A stretch of DNA of 64,000 nt. Source: Dermanyssus gallinae. Lineage: Eukaryota; Arthropoda; Arachnida; Mesostigmata; Dermanyssidae. Of this stretch, positions 1 through 11,484 are shown piece after piece. The DNA lies in assembly GCA_003439945.1 (NCBI GenBank), contig QVRM01002145.1:326001-390000 (forward strand). The letters are read 5' to 3'. A model generated the notes under the pieces. It saw nothing but the letters and a program-made list of their open reading frames with translations. It ran no database searches and was not told the origin of the DNA. How positions within the stretch are numbered: the first letter of the stretch is position 1; the number at the start of each line of letters is the position of its first letter. The translations under genes and the position numbers were made by a program.

Positions 1-620
1 TTAAACAAAAACCACGTACCCTTTATTATTGAAGTAGTCCTGGAAATGGAGACATATCTCTAAAACGGCTCGTCGAAAACCAAAAACAAAGAATTTTTCT
101 GTTTTACAAGCAATAGAAAACTTCTCGTGGCTGAGGCTGAAGAGAGAGCCAGGCTACTATCGTTTCAGGAGTTAACCAACATAAGCATGTCCGCAAGAAT
201 TAGAGGAGGGCGATCCACACTGAAGGGCCTGGAGTGCACCCCTCATTATCGGAGGCTACTATATTGGCTGGTCTGCAGCTTTTTGGGGTTTCCAGCGCAT
301 TAAGGGCAAAAACTAAAAACGCAGAGACAAATATCCAAATATCGTATCAACCCCCGAACAAGTTATCCGGACGTTCGCGGATGGAGATTTCCCAGCGGAG
401 GTTCGGTTAGGGTTAAAACGGCACAGAATCGACTAGCCACAGTAGCCATAAAATTTCGAAATAACGGCCGTTTGGAAGGCCACTTTCGCAGTTGTGGTAA
501 TAAACTGCCCACACATGCTTTTGGTTCATGCAGCAGTCGCTCTTTTCGAGACACCAATAGCACCTATCGCCATGTATGGTATTTCACTAATATGAAATCA
601 GGTGGAACGTTTAATTGATG
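1..620. other. No gene recognised
   Basis: I see no recognisable exon, RNA gene or repeat family here. The minus-strand open frame at 363-563 has no recognisable motif. Sequence just downstream belongs to an R1-like retrotransposon fragment, so part of this stretch may be decayed upstream sequence of the same element, but I could not align it. Confidence 0.4.
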
Positions 621-905
621 TGGTGAAGTTTCTTCTAAAGAGGGTCTTTGCGCTATCGAATACGTGCAGAAATGGGGTGGTGAACATGCTGGAAGGTGGC
701 CCACTGCTGACGGAAGATCTGCACAAACAATGGAATTTAAAGAAAACGTGCGCCATGCACCTAACCTTCTACCTGACTCAGATTCTCACGGGACATGGTA
801 ACTTCCAATCATACCTTTCCCGAACAGGGAAGGCCTTCCCTATTTGGGAGAAGTGTGCATTAGACACATGCCTTTCCAGCAAAGCAACCTTGAAAGACAC
901 AAAAA
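620..905 (+). mobile_element. R1-clade retrotransposon fragment, ORF2 C-terminal region
   Basis: The + frame starting at 602 contains FYLTQILTGHGNFQSYLSR (about 770-830), which closely matches the segment before the CCHC zinc finger in the R1-like ORF2 at 36.4-39.8 kb in this window (WTTQVLTGHGQFQSYLSR). The frame runs on to a Cys near the expected start of the finger and then into an A/TA-rich tract at about 901-928. The reverse transcriptase core is not visible upstream, so this is a short dead fragment. Confidence 0.7.
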
Positions 906-929
906 AAAAATATATATATATATATATAA

Positions 930-2590
930 TAGTCGGAATTTTATAGTTTCCTTTTTCGAAGTTGGCCCTGAACCTGCCTGGGGGTAACATAAAGGGTCTC
1001 TAATATCTAACTGTTATACCCGGTAAAAAATAACAGTGTATTTCTCTAGCTAGCATATTAAGCTGCGTACTTACTTAACACTTTGGTTCAGATACTACAA
1101 ACCGTTTATCGCGCGGCCGGTCTACTTCGTCAATATATTTATTTTGAATTTGTGAAAGTTGTTTGGTAATAAAGGCTCAAATTTCCCTTCTTAAGTCAGT
1201 TGAGGCACCATCGGTAAAACAGCTTGAGCAAAATAAGCTAAAGCTCCAGAATGAGTTTACGAATATGTCTAATTTTGGATTTAGTAGAAATTTTAAAATA
1301 ATTTATAGTTAAGATAATAAACAACACATATTCCACCGGCGCATCTACTTTACCTAATCGATGCATATGAATGCCTTTTAGTCGACAAATATCGCATTCA
1401 AGTTTTGAAAAAAGGCGGACAACCTTCCTGACTATATTCTAACAGTTTGTTTTGCGCAATAGTATTTAGAATAGCGCAAACATACTAGAAATCTACGAGG
1501 TGGAGGCTCACGAGCTGTATGACTTTAACCTTCAGCTCCATCCCCTACGGAAGCCAACTTTAATAGCCTTTTTTTGTGGAAAACTGGGCAAATCCCATGC
1601 GAGTCATAATAGACCATGGTATTTGGTCGAACGTTAGTCATTGACGCACACAAACATGTCTTTTCTTAGCTCTTACACAAAAAAACATGTATTCACGTAG
1701 TGTAATACTATGATCATATTGAAGATACTTCACGTCATTAAGTTACCTTAAGAACGATAACGTATGAGCCCGTAGAGTGTATGTATGTTACTGTATACTT
1801 GAAGATTGGAAAGAAATTATTCCAGCGATCCAACAAGTGTATCTGATTTTAAATTATTTGATAGCTATAGTGATGATTGGCGAATCTGCTCGCAGGAATG
1901 CACGGCTCTAGAAGTAGACCCTGCAAACATAAAACAAGAATTAGTTATGTATTTTTCATTATGTATTTTGGTTTGGAGTTCGACCCCTCTTTTTAACTCC
2001 AACATTTACAATCAATTGAACGTCAACTTGCTGCGCCATGTAGAACTGATTTCAAGCTTCTGAGGTTTGCCGAATCGAATGCAGACCACGAGCGTTTGGT
2101 AATGCAATTTAATAAATGTGTCCTACCCGATAACTGTTTGTGGCGGTGAAAATCCACTTAGGCTATCGAAAATAAAAACGTCCAGCGAATCAGAAGGCTG
2201 TGCATTTGCAGAGCCCGCATAAGCTGACCAATCAGCATCGAGAACAATTGCTGTGAATACGACTAATACGACTGGAGCATCCTCTTGTGTGCAGGTGCCA
2301 GAGTAATAGAAATGAAAAGCCGAGGCGAGTCTTTCGACAGGACATACAGCTACGATAATAGGCTAGTCGTAGAAAGCATGTCTCGATTGTACTTGGAAGT
2401 GTCGAGTGCAACTGGCGCCGCAGTAATCTGCATTTTGCAGAGGGATAATCACAACATGTACATGAGTTGGTTACCGCACGAGGTGGTAGACCGGTTAAGC
2501 CGGAGCGTCAGACATTCAGGATGAATAAATAACCACGCCTCGCTGCAATGACGCAGCCGCCGGGCCAAGTATACCTGTATATCTCTCGCT
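930..2590. other. Intergenic, no gene recognised
   Basis: AT-rich sequence with no identifiable domain. Two + frames stand out slightly, at 1806-2063 (85 codons) and 2285-2524 (79 codons). Neither has a motif, splice context or composition that I can tie to a family, and both are short enough to be chance ORFs. Confidence 0.4.
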
Positions 2591-2593
2591 TAC

Positions 2594-2769
2594 CAGCAAC
2601 ATCGACACCCAGTTGAGTCCCATACTCCTTAGCGGCATCCTTAGCATTCGCGTGTGATAGCACTCGCTTCTCGTGCGTAGAAAGATGGCGGCGTGGTTTG
2701 TGAGTAGCTATGGGATGACCTCCACACAAAAATGTCTTGTGTACGATGGCCACAACTCTCCATGTTTTG
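2594..2769 (-). CDS. Candidate internal exon, unknown protein
   Basis: On the minus strand a 176-nt open segment is bounded by an acceptor (pyrimidine-rich tract ending ...CATTGTTAG, exon from 2769) and a strong donor GTAAGCGAG whose GT lies at 2593-2592. The translation is complex in composition and includes FLCGGHPIATHKPRRHL and HANAKDAAKEYGTQLGV, unlike the simple-sequence frames elsewhere in the window. It lacks its own start and stop, which suits an internal exon with split codons at both ends. I do not recognise the family, and no partner exons were found. A chance ORF or a fragment of an unrecognised transposon are the alternatives. Confidence 0.3.
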
Positions 2770-2770
2770 C

Positions 2771-2916
2771 TAACAATGTCATAAAGCAAATAACAAAGAA
2801 TAACAAACAATTGTAACACAAACAATTGTTTTTCGTCAATAAATTTCTATGAAGTGCATGCTGGTGATGACCGAGATGCGTTGCAAGAATAACAATGTCA
2901 TAAAGCAAATAACAAA
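2771..2916. repeat. 27-bp direct repeat pair
   Basis: The same 27 bases (beginning TAACAATGTCATAAAGC) occur at 2771-2797 and 2890-2916. The first copy overlaps the putative splice acceptor of the candidate exon at 2594-2769; the second lacks the AG because the flanking base pattern differs. Confidence 0.8.
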
Positions 2917-2919
2917 TAA

Positions 2920-3870
2920 AACACCCAATTATAAAAGCCAAGGCGCTAAAAGATCGCAAACAATATGAAGCGCAACAATATGAGGTAATCAAACCTAGTC
3001 TTTAAAATTATGGGTCTATTTAGGCCTCTATTATTCATATGCCAAGAACATAACCTAATAGTCAAAAAGCGTTATTTGTTATTTTTTAGAGCCAAGAAAC
3101 GCTGTTAAGGTCTCCGTTTTCAGAAGCGCTGCTTTGCTGACTGGATTAGACGTAACTCCTGAAACGTCACCGCAATAACCAGTCAGCCATTTCATATATA
3201 CATGAAGAACAATAGCATGTCCAACCGAAGTTAGGCAGCCTATCTACAAACACAATCAATACTAAGAACGCTGCGGGCTCGGCGAGCGAACACGACACGT
3301 ATGCACGCAGTCATCTTTTTTCAATATGAGGAAAAACAATCCGAAGAAGACCCAACCTCCGACCAGTTGTCCACGTGACCTTTCACCCGATTTTAGACCC
3401 CATACAAATGCTCTCCAACAGGTGCTAGCCAAACACGCAAACACCTTGAGCTAATACAAATAATACCGAAAGGCGCTTAGGTTTGCATTCACAACAGTAC
3501 TTATTGATTTCAATAAAAAACAACAATCCCGCAACATGTGCACTCATGTACATGGTGCCCGCATGATTTAACGCTAACCCTTTAAAAAGCTATAAACGCA
3601 ATGTCAAGTAGTCAAAAGCAACCTTGCAATTTTACATAGGAGCAGCTTAGAGGGTCACCTTATCAAGTCCCCTTTTTTGGGGGCGTCAGGAAATACATTA
3701 TGCACAGGCATGACTGACAATTATCAGCTCCGAAAGTGGGACTGTCACATATTAAAACTTTTTTCTTCCCCATACCCCAAAGGCCTCGGGACCCTATGGA
3801 AGGCCTGGTTGCATGTCACTCCTCTAGTAAACCCTCTTTCGGTCGCTTCTCTAGACCGTGTTTTTTTTCT
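2920..3870. other. Intergenic, no gene recognised
   Basis: No exon, RNA gene or clear repeat was recognised. The last 200 bases may belong to the 3-prime untranslated part of the R1-like element that follows on the minus strand. Confidence 0.35.
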
Positions 3871-3879
3871 CATATGAGG

Positions 3880-6225
3880 TGTCCAGGTAAGCTACTCTCC
3901 GGGACTATGCAGCGGGAGTCTCCATCATGTGAACAACGATGTCGGTAGCCCACAAGCTTCTGACATGCTCTCAGAGCGCTGCATTGAGCCTATGCGTGAT
4001 CAACGTCATCAGCCTCGCCCGACGCGTCCGTTTTATGTGAAGGCTTGGGCTGCGAAAGACGTTAGGGGCTCTTGGCCGACCCGCCATACTATTGCTATAG
4101 GTCGGAGATGAAGACGCGGGGATAGCGCTCCTGCATCTCTTGGGGGTATAGCGCTCCTGCATCTCCAGGGGGTACGGCTGCCCTCTCATGCCCGCGAGGT
4201 ATCCTCGCACTGCTCGGCACACGCTCACTGTCATGTTCAGCTGCGCTAAGCCCACCGGTAGCGGGCGTTGCGGAGGGCCAGCTCCCCCTAAACTAGACGA
4301 TTCGTCTACTGAGGCCAGCAGACCGTCCCGCCTTTCCTAGAGAGAACTTTGGCGAGATTCTGGGCTGCCTTAGAAATATTCCTCGTCACGCAGGAGTAAA
4401 TGGCAAACTATCTCGGACTAAGTTTGCTTGTTTTTTATTAAGTTCGGGTGACCTCCCAGTTCCAGCAGCTCTGCGGATCTTCTCTCGCCCGCTCAAGTAA
4501 AGAGCCTCTATCTTTTGAAGAGCCAGCTGAAGGCAGTGTTGCTCGACCCTGCCTCGAATGCGTTGGAGCGCGAGGCTCGCTGCGAAGTCCAAAGCTACCT
4601 TCTATCGGGCGGTCACCTTACAACGAGAGGTCGTTCACGTAGGCGATAGCTTTATCCCTATCGGCCATGGCGAGGCGCAAGACCTCGTTTGACGACAGAA
4701 TCCTGCAAAGCCCCATTAGTGACCTTATGAAACTGGGTTTCCAGCAGAAGTTGGCGGCCGTCATAAATAAAAAAATAAAATGCGGGGCAGGTAGGGAGAA
4801 ATTCCCCTACGCTTCAGCGTTGCTATGACATCCAGTTTAAAGTGCTGAAGGCATGCTTTGTCTCCAATAAAATAAGTAAAATAAACAAGCGAGTTTTGAG
4901 CGAGACAGCTTCTCTTCCCTATCGAGAGCGTCCAGTGCATCGCGTCCAAATCCGAGCGGCCCTGCCAAATGCCGTATTCGTCCTCCAAATGGGCCTATCT
5001 AATTCCATGCTATGAGCTTAACGAGCATATTTTTACTCATCTTGCCTGCCGCGTTCAGGAACAAGCTGTCTAATCGCAGCAATCATGGCGGGATGTCGCA
5101 TGACAAGCATCTGGACCGTCTCGAGTAGGATGCCATCCGGGCCTGGGACCTTGCCGGGCGGTAGGCCCTCTGCCGCATGCAAGATCTCATCAGCCGTGGC
5201 CGGGAGTACATCTTCAGGATCCTCAGGTCTTTTGGATGGGAAGGGTGGCGGCGGGCAGCGGAGATTGCCGATAGCCTGTAGGACAGGCCGCAGGGATCAA
5301 ACTGTACCACTTCCACCAGCTTCTTCTATGCCGCTGCCTTGGAGCGTACCACCGTGATCTTGGGCGAGTAGCATTACTCAGCGCCCAGTAAACTGACTTA
5401 TCCAATATGAGCTGCGGGTTGGAGACTCTTTAGGCGTCCCGCTAGCGTCCGCGGGCTGTCCATGCGCGGGCGCGTGTTAAAAAGTCCTCCTTTACCACTG
5501 ACGTCCACCACGATATCTCCTCCCGGAAGGTCGTGCTTAGTGCATGTGTGATCACGTTCTTGTCGAGATTCGCGGCGCTAAGGCAAGTGATCTGCTGGTC
5601 AAGCGCTTTGTCTAGCGCCCCTTAGTAGCTCGATGCATCTGTCACGTACCTTCCCGACTAAGTAGGGCAGCGCGTGCTTGGCAGGACAACTGCAATTGTA
5701 ATGTAACGGTTGTCGTTGAGCGAATCTTCTTCAACCTGAGCTGTTCATTCCTGAAGCAGAGAAAGGCTGAACTCATCGGCGAGGGTTAAGTCTAGATAAG
5801 AGAGTTGAGCTTGAGACGTAGGAATTCCCGGTGAATGCCATTAACAACGCCGCCATGACAAATGTCCGTAGACCAAGACTATGTAAGGAACACGAGTGGA
5901 TGAGCCATGCGTAGCCACGCCCTCTTGGTGAAGGGCGAATACGCTCTGCAGTACGTTTGCTGAGGTCTTCCGACATGATCGCTCCGATCGATTCGAGTAC
6001 TAAAGAAGCGTAAACGCCCTCTTTTGAGGACATCACCCAGGACAATATTAAAGCAATGCGGAGTTCTTCTATAAAAGAATACCTGCGCGCGGCAGGCCTT
6101 CTGATACTGGATCCCATGCGGTCATTCACACTAGCCTCACGGCCTAAACGAGATGCACTACGCCCACGACATCTAAAATATATGTTGGACAAAACCATTC
6201 TGTCTTTAACAAGACTCGCACCCAC
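3880..6225 (-). mobile_element. Degenerate R1-clade retrotransposon
   Basis: Reading the minus strand from 6225 down, decayed pieces of an R1-type ORF2 appear in the right order but in several frames. The late endonuclease segment (PTSQ...YLDLTLADE) is near 5780-5830. A reverse transcriptase entry segment (VEVVQFDPCGLSYRL) is near 5280-5320, and the conserved KVPGPDGI box is near 5110-5160. A palm segment (LKRRGISPYLPRILFFYL) lies near 4765-4820 and a thumb segment (LALQKIEALYLSGREKIRR) near 4450-4520. A C-terminal piece with HMMETP, parallel to HMMTSA in the better copy, is near 3900-3950. Stops and shifts are frequent, so no protein is made. Boundaries are approximate. Confidence 0.75.
4119..4172. 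repeat. Short tandem duplication within R1-like remnant
   Basis: A unit of about 27 bp containing ATAGCGCTCCTGCATCTC is present twice in a row with small differences. Confidence 0.7.
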
Positions 6226-6664
6226 TAATCCTTACCCTGATGAACCCACCCGGCTGAACCCACCCGGATCGCTCACCCACTAGTCCTCACCCGAGTGAAC
6301 GGGAGGCACATGATACGTCTACAAAACAAGATAAATCATGGCAAAATGATCACTGTAAACTGCACAACGATAAATCGGAGAGGGCAAACCTACTAAATTA
6401 ACACTAAAATATAAATACTAAGTAGACCCAACGTTCGCTGAATCGCCTGTCTACTATTAAAAAAAAACTTGTGCCGACTCAATTTCGGAAAGCAATTTAG
6501 CACCTTTCAGACGAAACATGCATGACGAAACATGAGGTCCGATTCTTAACGGCCAACGAAATCTGGATGCATCACTCCGCTCCAGAACGGGAAGTCCTAC
6601 CAGAGACTTGATTGCATGCGGCGCAAGGCCTCCAACTAGAGTAAAGAAGCGCATGTAGACCGGA
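6226..6664. other. Intergenic, no gene recognised
   Basis: It contains a short imperfect CACCCGG-type repetition near 6240-6300 and AT-rich sequence. No coding or RNA feature was recognised. Confidence 0.35.
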
Positions 6665-6990
6665 ACGGTTTTGGCGACCGTTTTTTGGAATGCATAATGT
6701 ATTCCATTAACTGACTACCCATCTACAAGAAGACAATAAGTTGGAGGAACTACACAACATTTGGATTAGTCTACGGCTCGCAATGCAGAAATGGACTGTG
6801 CTGTTTCACCACAATGCGTCCGCCCACAGGTGCATTTTGACATGACCAGAATACGCAAACTAAAATTCCAAATTCTACGGACCTGGCCACGTGTGACTAT
6901 TACTGGTGTGAAGACCTTAAGAAGCATCTCTTCGGTAAGATATCCGAGCAACAACGTAGCCGAGTATTTTGGGTCTAAACATTCTGAATA
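6665..6990 (+). mobile_element. Decayed mariner transposase fragment
   Basis: Several + frames together resemble the middle and end of a mariner transposase: a KKTISWRNYTTF-like stretch near 6725-6760, then VLFHHNASAHRC near 6798-6833 (the DNAPAH second-aspartate box, with the Asp lost), then CDYYWCEDLKKHLFGK near 6890-6940 (compare SDYFLFGHLKNSLGGK in the copy at 32.4 kb). Frame changes and stops separate the pieces. No terminal inverted repeats were found, so only an internal fragment is claimed. Confidence 0.65.
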
Positions 6991-7494
6991 CTGAGTAACG
7001 TGAAGCAACTTGACATGACAAAATCATTGTTTATACAGCAAACATGCCGTTTGCCGAAAAATTAAACTGCAATGGCTCACGAACTTTTCTTACATGAGGA
7101 GACACATGCAAATCGTTTTAAAGGTTGACTGATCACGAACGGCCTATGTCATGCAGTAACGCGGCCACCGAGACCTACCTTAAAAATAGGGAGAAACGTG
7201 ATATCAACTTCATGGGGAAGCGATCCACTGAACGGTTCCACATTCGCATCGTCGAGATGGATGTGCAGTAACCAAAAGAAGAGCTCACTTATAAAAACGA
7301 TTACAGCCCACGGTTTTCATCACAAGTTGTGCATGCTCGTGGACTGCTGTAACATACAGGAGTGCTTAGGCAAGCTATGAGGACGAGTGCAGATAGACTG
7401 ATACTACATTATGTCACGTACTGAGTTGGGTCATACGTCCCTACGAAATACCGTAGGACGTCCTCTTTAATCCTGGCTAGTACAACTTTATATG

Positions 7495-8130
7495 TACTTA
7501 ACTGCCAATAATTGACTCAACTATCAATACTTGACTCAACCATCAATAATACTTGGTCTAACTGTCAACGCATGACTCTTTTTTTTTTTTTTTTTTTTTT
7601 TTGTTCTGGGAGGTTTCGGTAATGCATGATGCACATGCGCCACTAGCAGCCTGCGTGATTAGTGTGAGACTCGCAAACCCACTAAACCCGGATTCCTCCC
7701 CACCCCCCCAGGCTCGGTATTACTTTGGCATTACATCGAAACCGTGGGAGAGGCGTCCCTGCCGTTCTCCTTCAATCAGCTCTATCCCTGACTATCATCC
7801 CGCATGTCTACCTGCGGTTGGATAGGGGGATGCCATTTTGTAATCCGTCCTGTGAGGGTGCGTCGAGACCATGAGGGCCTGGCTGCTCCCCACCCCCTCC
7901 CCCCTCCCTCGGCTCCTCGTCTCGACCACTCTCCCGAGAGACCCGCTCAAACCTCTCCCGCCTGGCCGTTTCCTTGGCTGTCTTGAGTGTCAAAACAGCG
8001 TCGAACAAGTTCGTCGCCTCCCTCCATGCCTCCGCCGAAGTCATCATATGGGAGAAAATTATTATGCATGACTCAACTATCAATACTTGACCCAACTGTC
8101 AATGCTTGACTCAACTTGGTCAATAATTGT
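7495..8130. repeat. Minisatellite of about 19 bp, split by a retroelement
   Basis: Variants of TTGACTCAACTATCAATAC are repeated about four times at 7495-7578 and again about three times at 8066-8130. The R1-type 3-prime end at 7579-8065 sits between the two parts, so the array was one locus before the insertion. Confidence 0.75.
7579..8065 (-). mobile_element. 5-prime-truncated R1-clade element, 3-prime end with poly(A)
   Basis: This copy is almost identical to the 3-prime end (36441-36900) of the large R1-like element, in the same minus orientation. It begins on the + strand with a long T run (7579-7602, the poly(A) tail), then the shared 3-prime UTR and the last codons of ORF2. It stops abruptly at about 8055-8065, where the larger copy continues. 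GCATGACTC occurs at 7570-7578 and again at 8066-8074, a probable 9-bp target-site duplication, although the host array is itself repetitive. The near identity to the other copies suggests recent activity. Confidence 0.85.
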
Positions 8131-8179
8131 TTACCTTCTACGAGACAGGTTACTGAGTTCATCAACCGCCAATTCACGT

Positions 8180-8345
8180 GTGGATGATTGTTTTTGTTAC
8201 TACCACTACTACTACCGCTATGATTGTTGTTGTTCTTCTACTACTGTTGTTGTTGTTGTTGTTGTTGCTGTCGTTGGTTTATTAGTTGCTGTTGTTGCTA
8301 CGTCATTTAGTTGTTATTGTTGTTGCTGCCCCTGGTCCTACTGAG
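8180..8345. repeat. TTG/TAC-rich low-complexity tract
   Basis: Interrupted runs of TACTACTAC and TTGTTGTTG. Open frames here on either strand reflect the triplet repeat and are not genes. Confidence 0.8.
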
Positions 8346-8453
8346 GCTATTTTTGTTTTCGTTGTCGGTCGGTCTGTTTTTAACCCGCCAGGACAGGACA
8401 GCTGAGTCGGCTTTGTTGAGGTTGCATTTGACCGCATGATGCTTTCTGTTTGT

Positions 8454-8531
8454 CTGTCTCTCGCAAAGTCTCGCATGTCGCATCCTGTCCGTCTGTCTCT
8501 CGCAAAGTCTCGCATGTCGCATCCTGTCCGT
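8454..8531. repeat. 39-bp tandem duplication
   Basis: Two perfect adjacent copies of a 39-bp unit containing CTCGCAAAGTCTCGCATGTC. It lies immediately before the (CT)n/(TA)n microsatellite. Confidence 0.9.
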
Positions 8532-8535
8532 CATT

Positions 8536-8537
<2 letters not shown>

Positions 8538-8600
<63 letters not shown>

Positions 8601-8604
8601 ATCG

Positions 8605-8642
<38 letters not shown>
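8538..8642. repeat. Compound (CT)n-(TA)n microsatellite
   Basis: About 80 bp of CT repeat with two single-base interruptions pass directly into about 22 bp of TA repeat. Confidence 0.95.
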
Positions 8643-9060
8643 GTATCTCTTCCTCTGGGTACGCAAATAACGGGACAAGGAAGGCAATGTCGGTTGGAGT
8701 CGACTCATAGTGACGTCGGTTCCGTCTGAATAGGACTCGTTATGGCTGGATGGGAGTCCACGCGCCGACGATGAACGTCATCGTCAAGATCTTCTTCAGC
8801 ATTATCATTATGATCATCATTGTCATCATCACCAGCAACAGCGACGGCGGCGTCTTCGGAGGTCACAGTCGACCCACGGGCCAAGGCTGCTGGTCACATT
8901 GGCCGCTGCAGCTGCTGCTTTCGTCTCTACCGCCAGCGCCACTCGAGGCGTCCATGCTCTCAACGAACGAAGCGACTCTACCACTCACCGAACCTCACAA
9001 GCGAGTGGCCAAGCAGTTTTATTTCTAAAATTTGTGCTGAGCAGCTATAGCATTCTCGAG

Positions 9061-9074
9061 AAAGAGAGAGAGAG

Positions 9075-9119
<45 letters not shown>

Positions 9120-9130
9120 TAGAGAGAGAT
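9061..9130. repeat. Compound (GA)n-(TA)n-(GA)n microsatellite
   Basis: The arrangement is symmetric: GA repeat, about 38 bp of TA repeat, then GA repeat again. Open frames across it are artefacts of the repeat. Confidence 0.95.
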
Positions 9131-11340
9131 TAGGGAAAGGAAGGGAGAGAGCGGAGGAAAGGGGAAGAATCCGACAGAGCCCCCTGAAAACCGAGTACCG
9201 ACACGAGAATACGGTACGCTTCATAGAGATTTGACCTAATGCGACAAGGTGATAGACCAAGCCTTTTTTGGATCAGGTTTGGTCGCTTCGTTCGCTCTGC
9301 AGACGCACGCAGACGTTGCACGTTGGTAGTGTGAGATAGTGATGGTAAAGCTCTTTCTATCCCATGTTAACACCCCGTTGTTTTCCCTACCTTACACTGA
9401 GCACTGCGAGAAGAGAACAAACGCATGCATGTACGTAAAACCGAATACAGTGTCACAACGTGTAAGCTATACTCGCGGTCCCGTATAGCGTCTTACCTGT
9501 GAGAGAGAGTGTGTGTTTGTGTGCGTCTAGAGGTCTAGTCTCTGAGCGATTGGCTACTAAACGGACAGTAATGTCGTCTACTTCGTACATGACAGAATAG
9601 CATGATTTGCTTGATGCATGATGCCTTTGCGGTAGAACTAAAACGTACACGGCGTCAATATACTCTCTCCTAGGGCAATCAATCAATTACTTGGTTCATG
9701 TAACTGACTGCCTATCATGTAACTGACTGCTAATCTGCCTATGGCTGGGTGTAACTGATAACTGCCTATGGCAGGGTGAACTTTTCACAGCTATCCACAC
9801 TGTTTTGCAAAGATGATTCCAGTGTATCAGGATATACGATGGCATTTTGAACATAAACTTAGAGGTACTTGACGCTAAACAACAAATACATTGAATGTGC
9901 GGTAGACTTTCATGCGCTGTTTGCTCGAAAAACTTTCATGGGGTGTAGAAGCACATCTAGCTAAATCAAGAATACTGCTGAATGTAATACAAGAAAGTTT
10001 TTTGAGACGCCTTTGTTAAAGTTCTTCCATGACGTACCGGGCGATGTTATTCCTACTGTTCACTTTCTATTTTTTTTATGTGACATTTACATGTAACTGT
10101 CTGTCTGAGTCAGTATTTACTGTCAATCTGAGTATATGACTGATTACTCACCACTGTACAATTCACCGCTTTGTGTGACAATAAAGGTGCTGTAATGTTA
10201 TCGTAGGATATCTTATATGTAAACTTCTGACAACTACACAGCACGCGTGCATAAGCTAGAATGGCGGTTTGAGTGAGTTCTGTAATCCAATAGATAATGA
10301 TTTAAATTATTTCAATTTGTATGAGGCAGAACATAGTGGTTGCGTACAAGAAAGTGATATATAATTACAAACAAATAAAATACCAGGCAAACTTAGAGAT
10401 ATTAAATTAGTATTGTTGCAACAGTTGCTAATGAATTTATTGGTTGATCCTTTCATTCTTTGCCGCCTTTTTAAAGTAGCATGGCCGATATTTGATAAGT
10501 AGGAACACATAATATGCATGTATTGATAGGAATTGAATGTGAATTGTTAGACAAAAAGTTTTTTCATTTCCTGTACATTTTTCTAAAAAAAGCAATTTCT
10601 CACCCTAGCTTTTTCTAACCAGTTTGCTAAAATGTAGGTACACGCGGAGAAACATATTGAGTGATGCGTAATCTGAATCTAACTGAATAACTGAATCTAC
10701 AGATCTAGAAACACTTAAACCATAACACAATTTACACTTAAAAGCATTGTATAACATAATTTAAAACAATATGTGCTTCGGTTATTTTTGGTAAAAATGT
10801 TTGTCGTTAGGATATTGATCAAAACGGTAACGTCGTGTTGGCGGAGTCCAGAAACGCCCACAGTACAGTCTGGGACATCTACGATAGAGCTATGTTGATT
10901 TTGCATGTTTGATTTTCACTAATAATTTCTAGTTGACCTATTAATATCACAACAAGGCAATATTTTACACAGATTGATACCACAACTTGTTAACGGACTC
11001 GAAAACGTTTCCAAACGGGCCGATACCAAGCTGTGCACTCACTAGGCTCGCTTCAAACAATACAAGCAATTTGTCTGCATGTCTACAGCTTACATGATGA
11101 TTGTAGTGCTTTACATGAGATATGTTTCTACTACTAAATTACGATGCAACCAGATGTACGCATGCTTAGTTATATCGCTATGCGGCACGCTTTGAAGTTG
11201 GGTGAAGGCCATTAGTACGTGCTCCGATTCGCTTCGTAACTAAAATAACTTTTAGCTCTAGAAGGAGGAGCCTCCCGCACGAGCGAATTGAATGCTCGAT
11301 CTGCTGTGACGGCGTGCCGTTGCGTCTCCGCCATTCATCT
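9131..11340. other. Intergenic region upstream of the ITP/CHH-like gene
   Basis: AT-rich DNA without recognisable exons or mobile elements. A short tandem pattern (CATGTAACTGACTGC and variants) lies near 9697-9775. The short minus frames at 9453-9686, 10307-10519 and 10715-10906 show no motif. Distal control elements of the downstream hormone gene could lie here, but none can be named from sequence alone. Confidence 0.4.
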
Positions 11341-11344
11341 CTAC

Positions 11345-11484
11345 CAGACGGGCGGAGCAAAAGCTCAACGCAGGTCTCTGTCGGCACTAGCCATTAAGAA
11401 GGCATTGCACGTACGCCGCAGTCCCATACTATAAAAGCGAATTCGTCCCATTGACTTGATCTCACATCAAGTCCGTCCGCCGAC
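11345..11484 (+). promoter_or_regulatory. Core promoter and 5-prime UTR of the ITP/CHH-like gene
   Basis: A TATA box (TATAAAAG, 11430-11437) lies 48 bp before the start codon. A GC box (GGGCGG, 11350-11355) is 75-80 bp further upstream. An initiator-like TCACAT around 11462-11467 is about 33 bp downstream of the TATA box, the expected spacing for the transcription start, which would give a 5-prime UTR of only about 20 nt. The arrangement fits a regulated TATA-type promoter of a neuropeptide gene. The start site is inferred. Confidence 0.65.

Noticed and set aside
5773..6225. 150-codon minus frame as a host gene
   Set aside because: It lies in the endonuclease part of a degenerate R1-like element, and the matching residues are in another frame.
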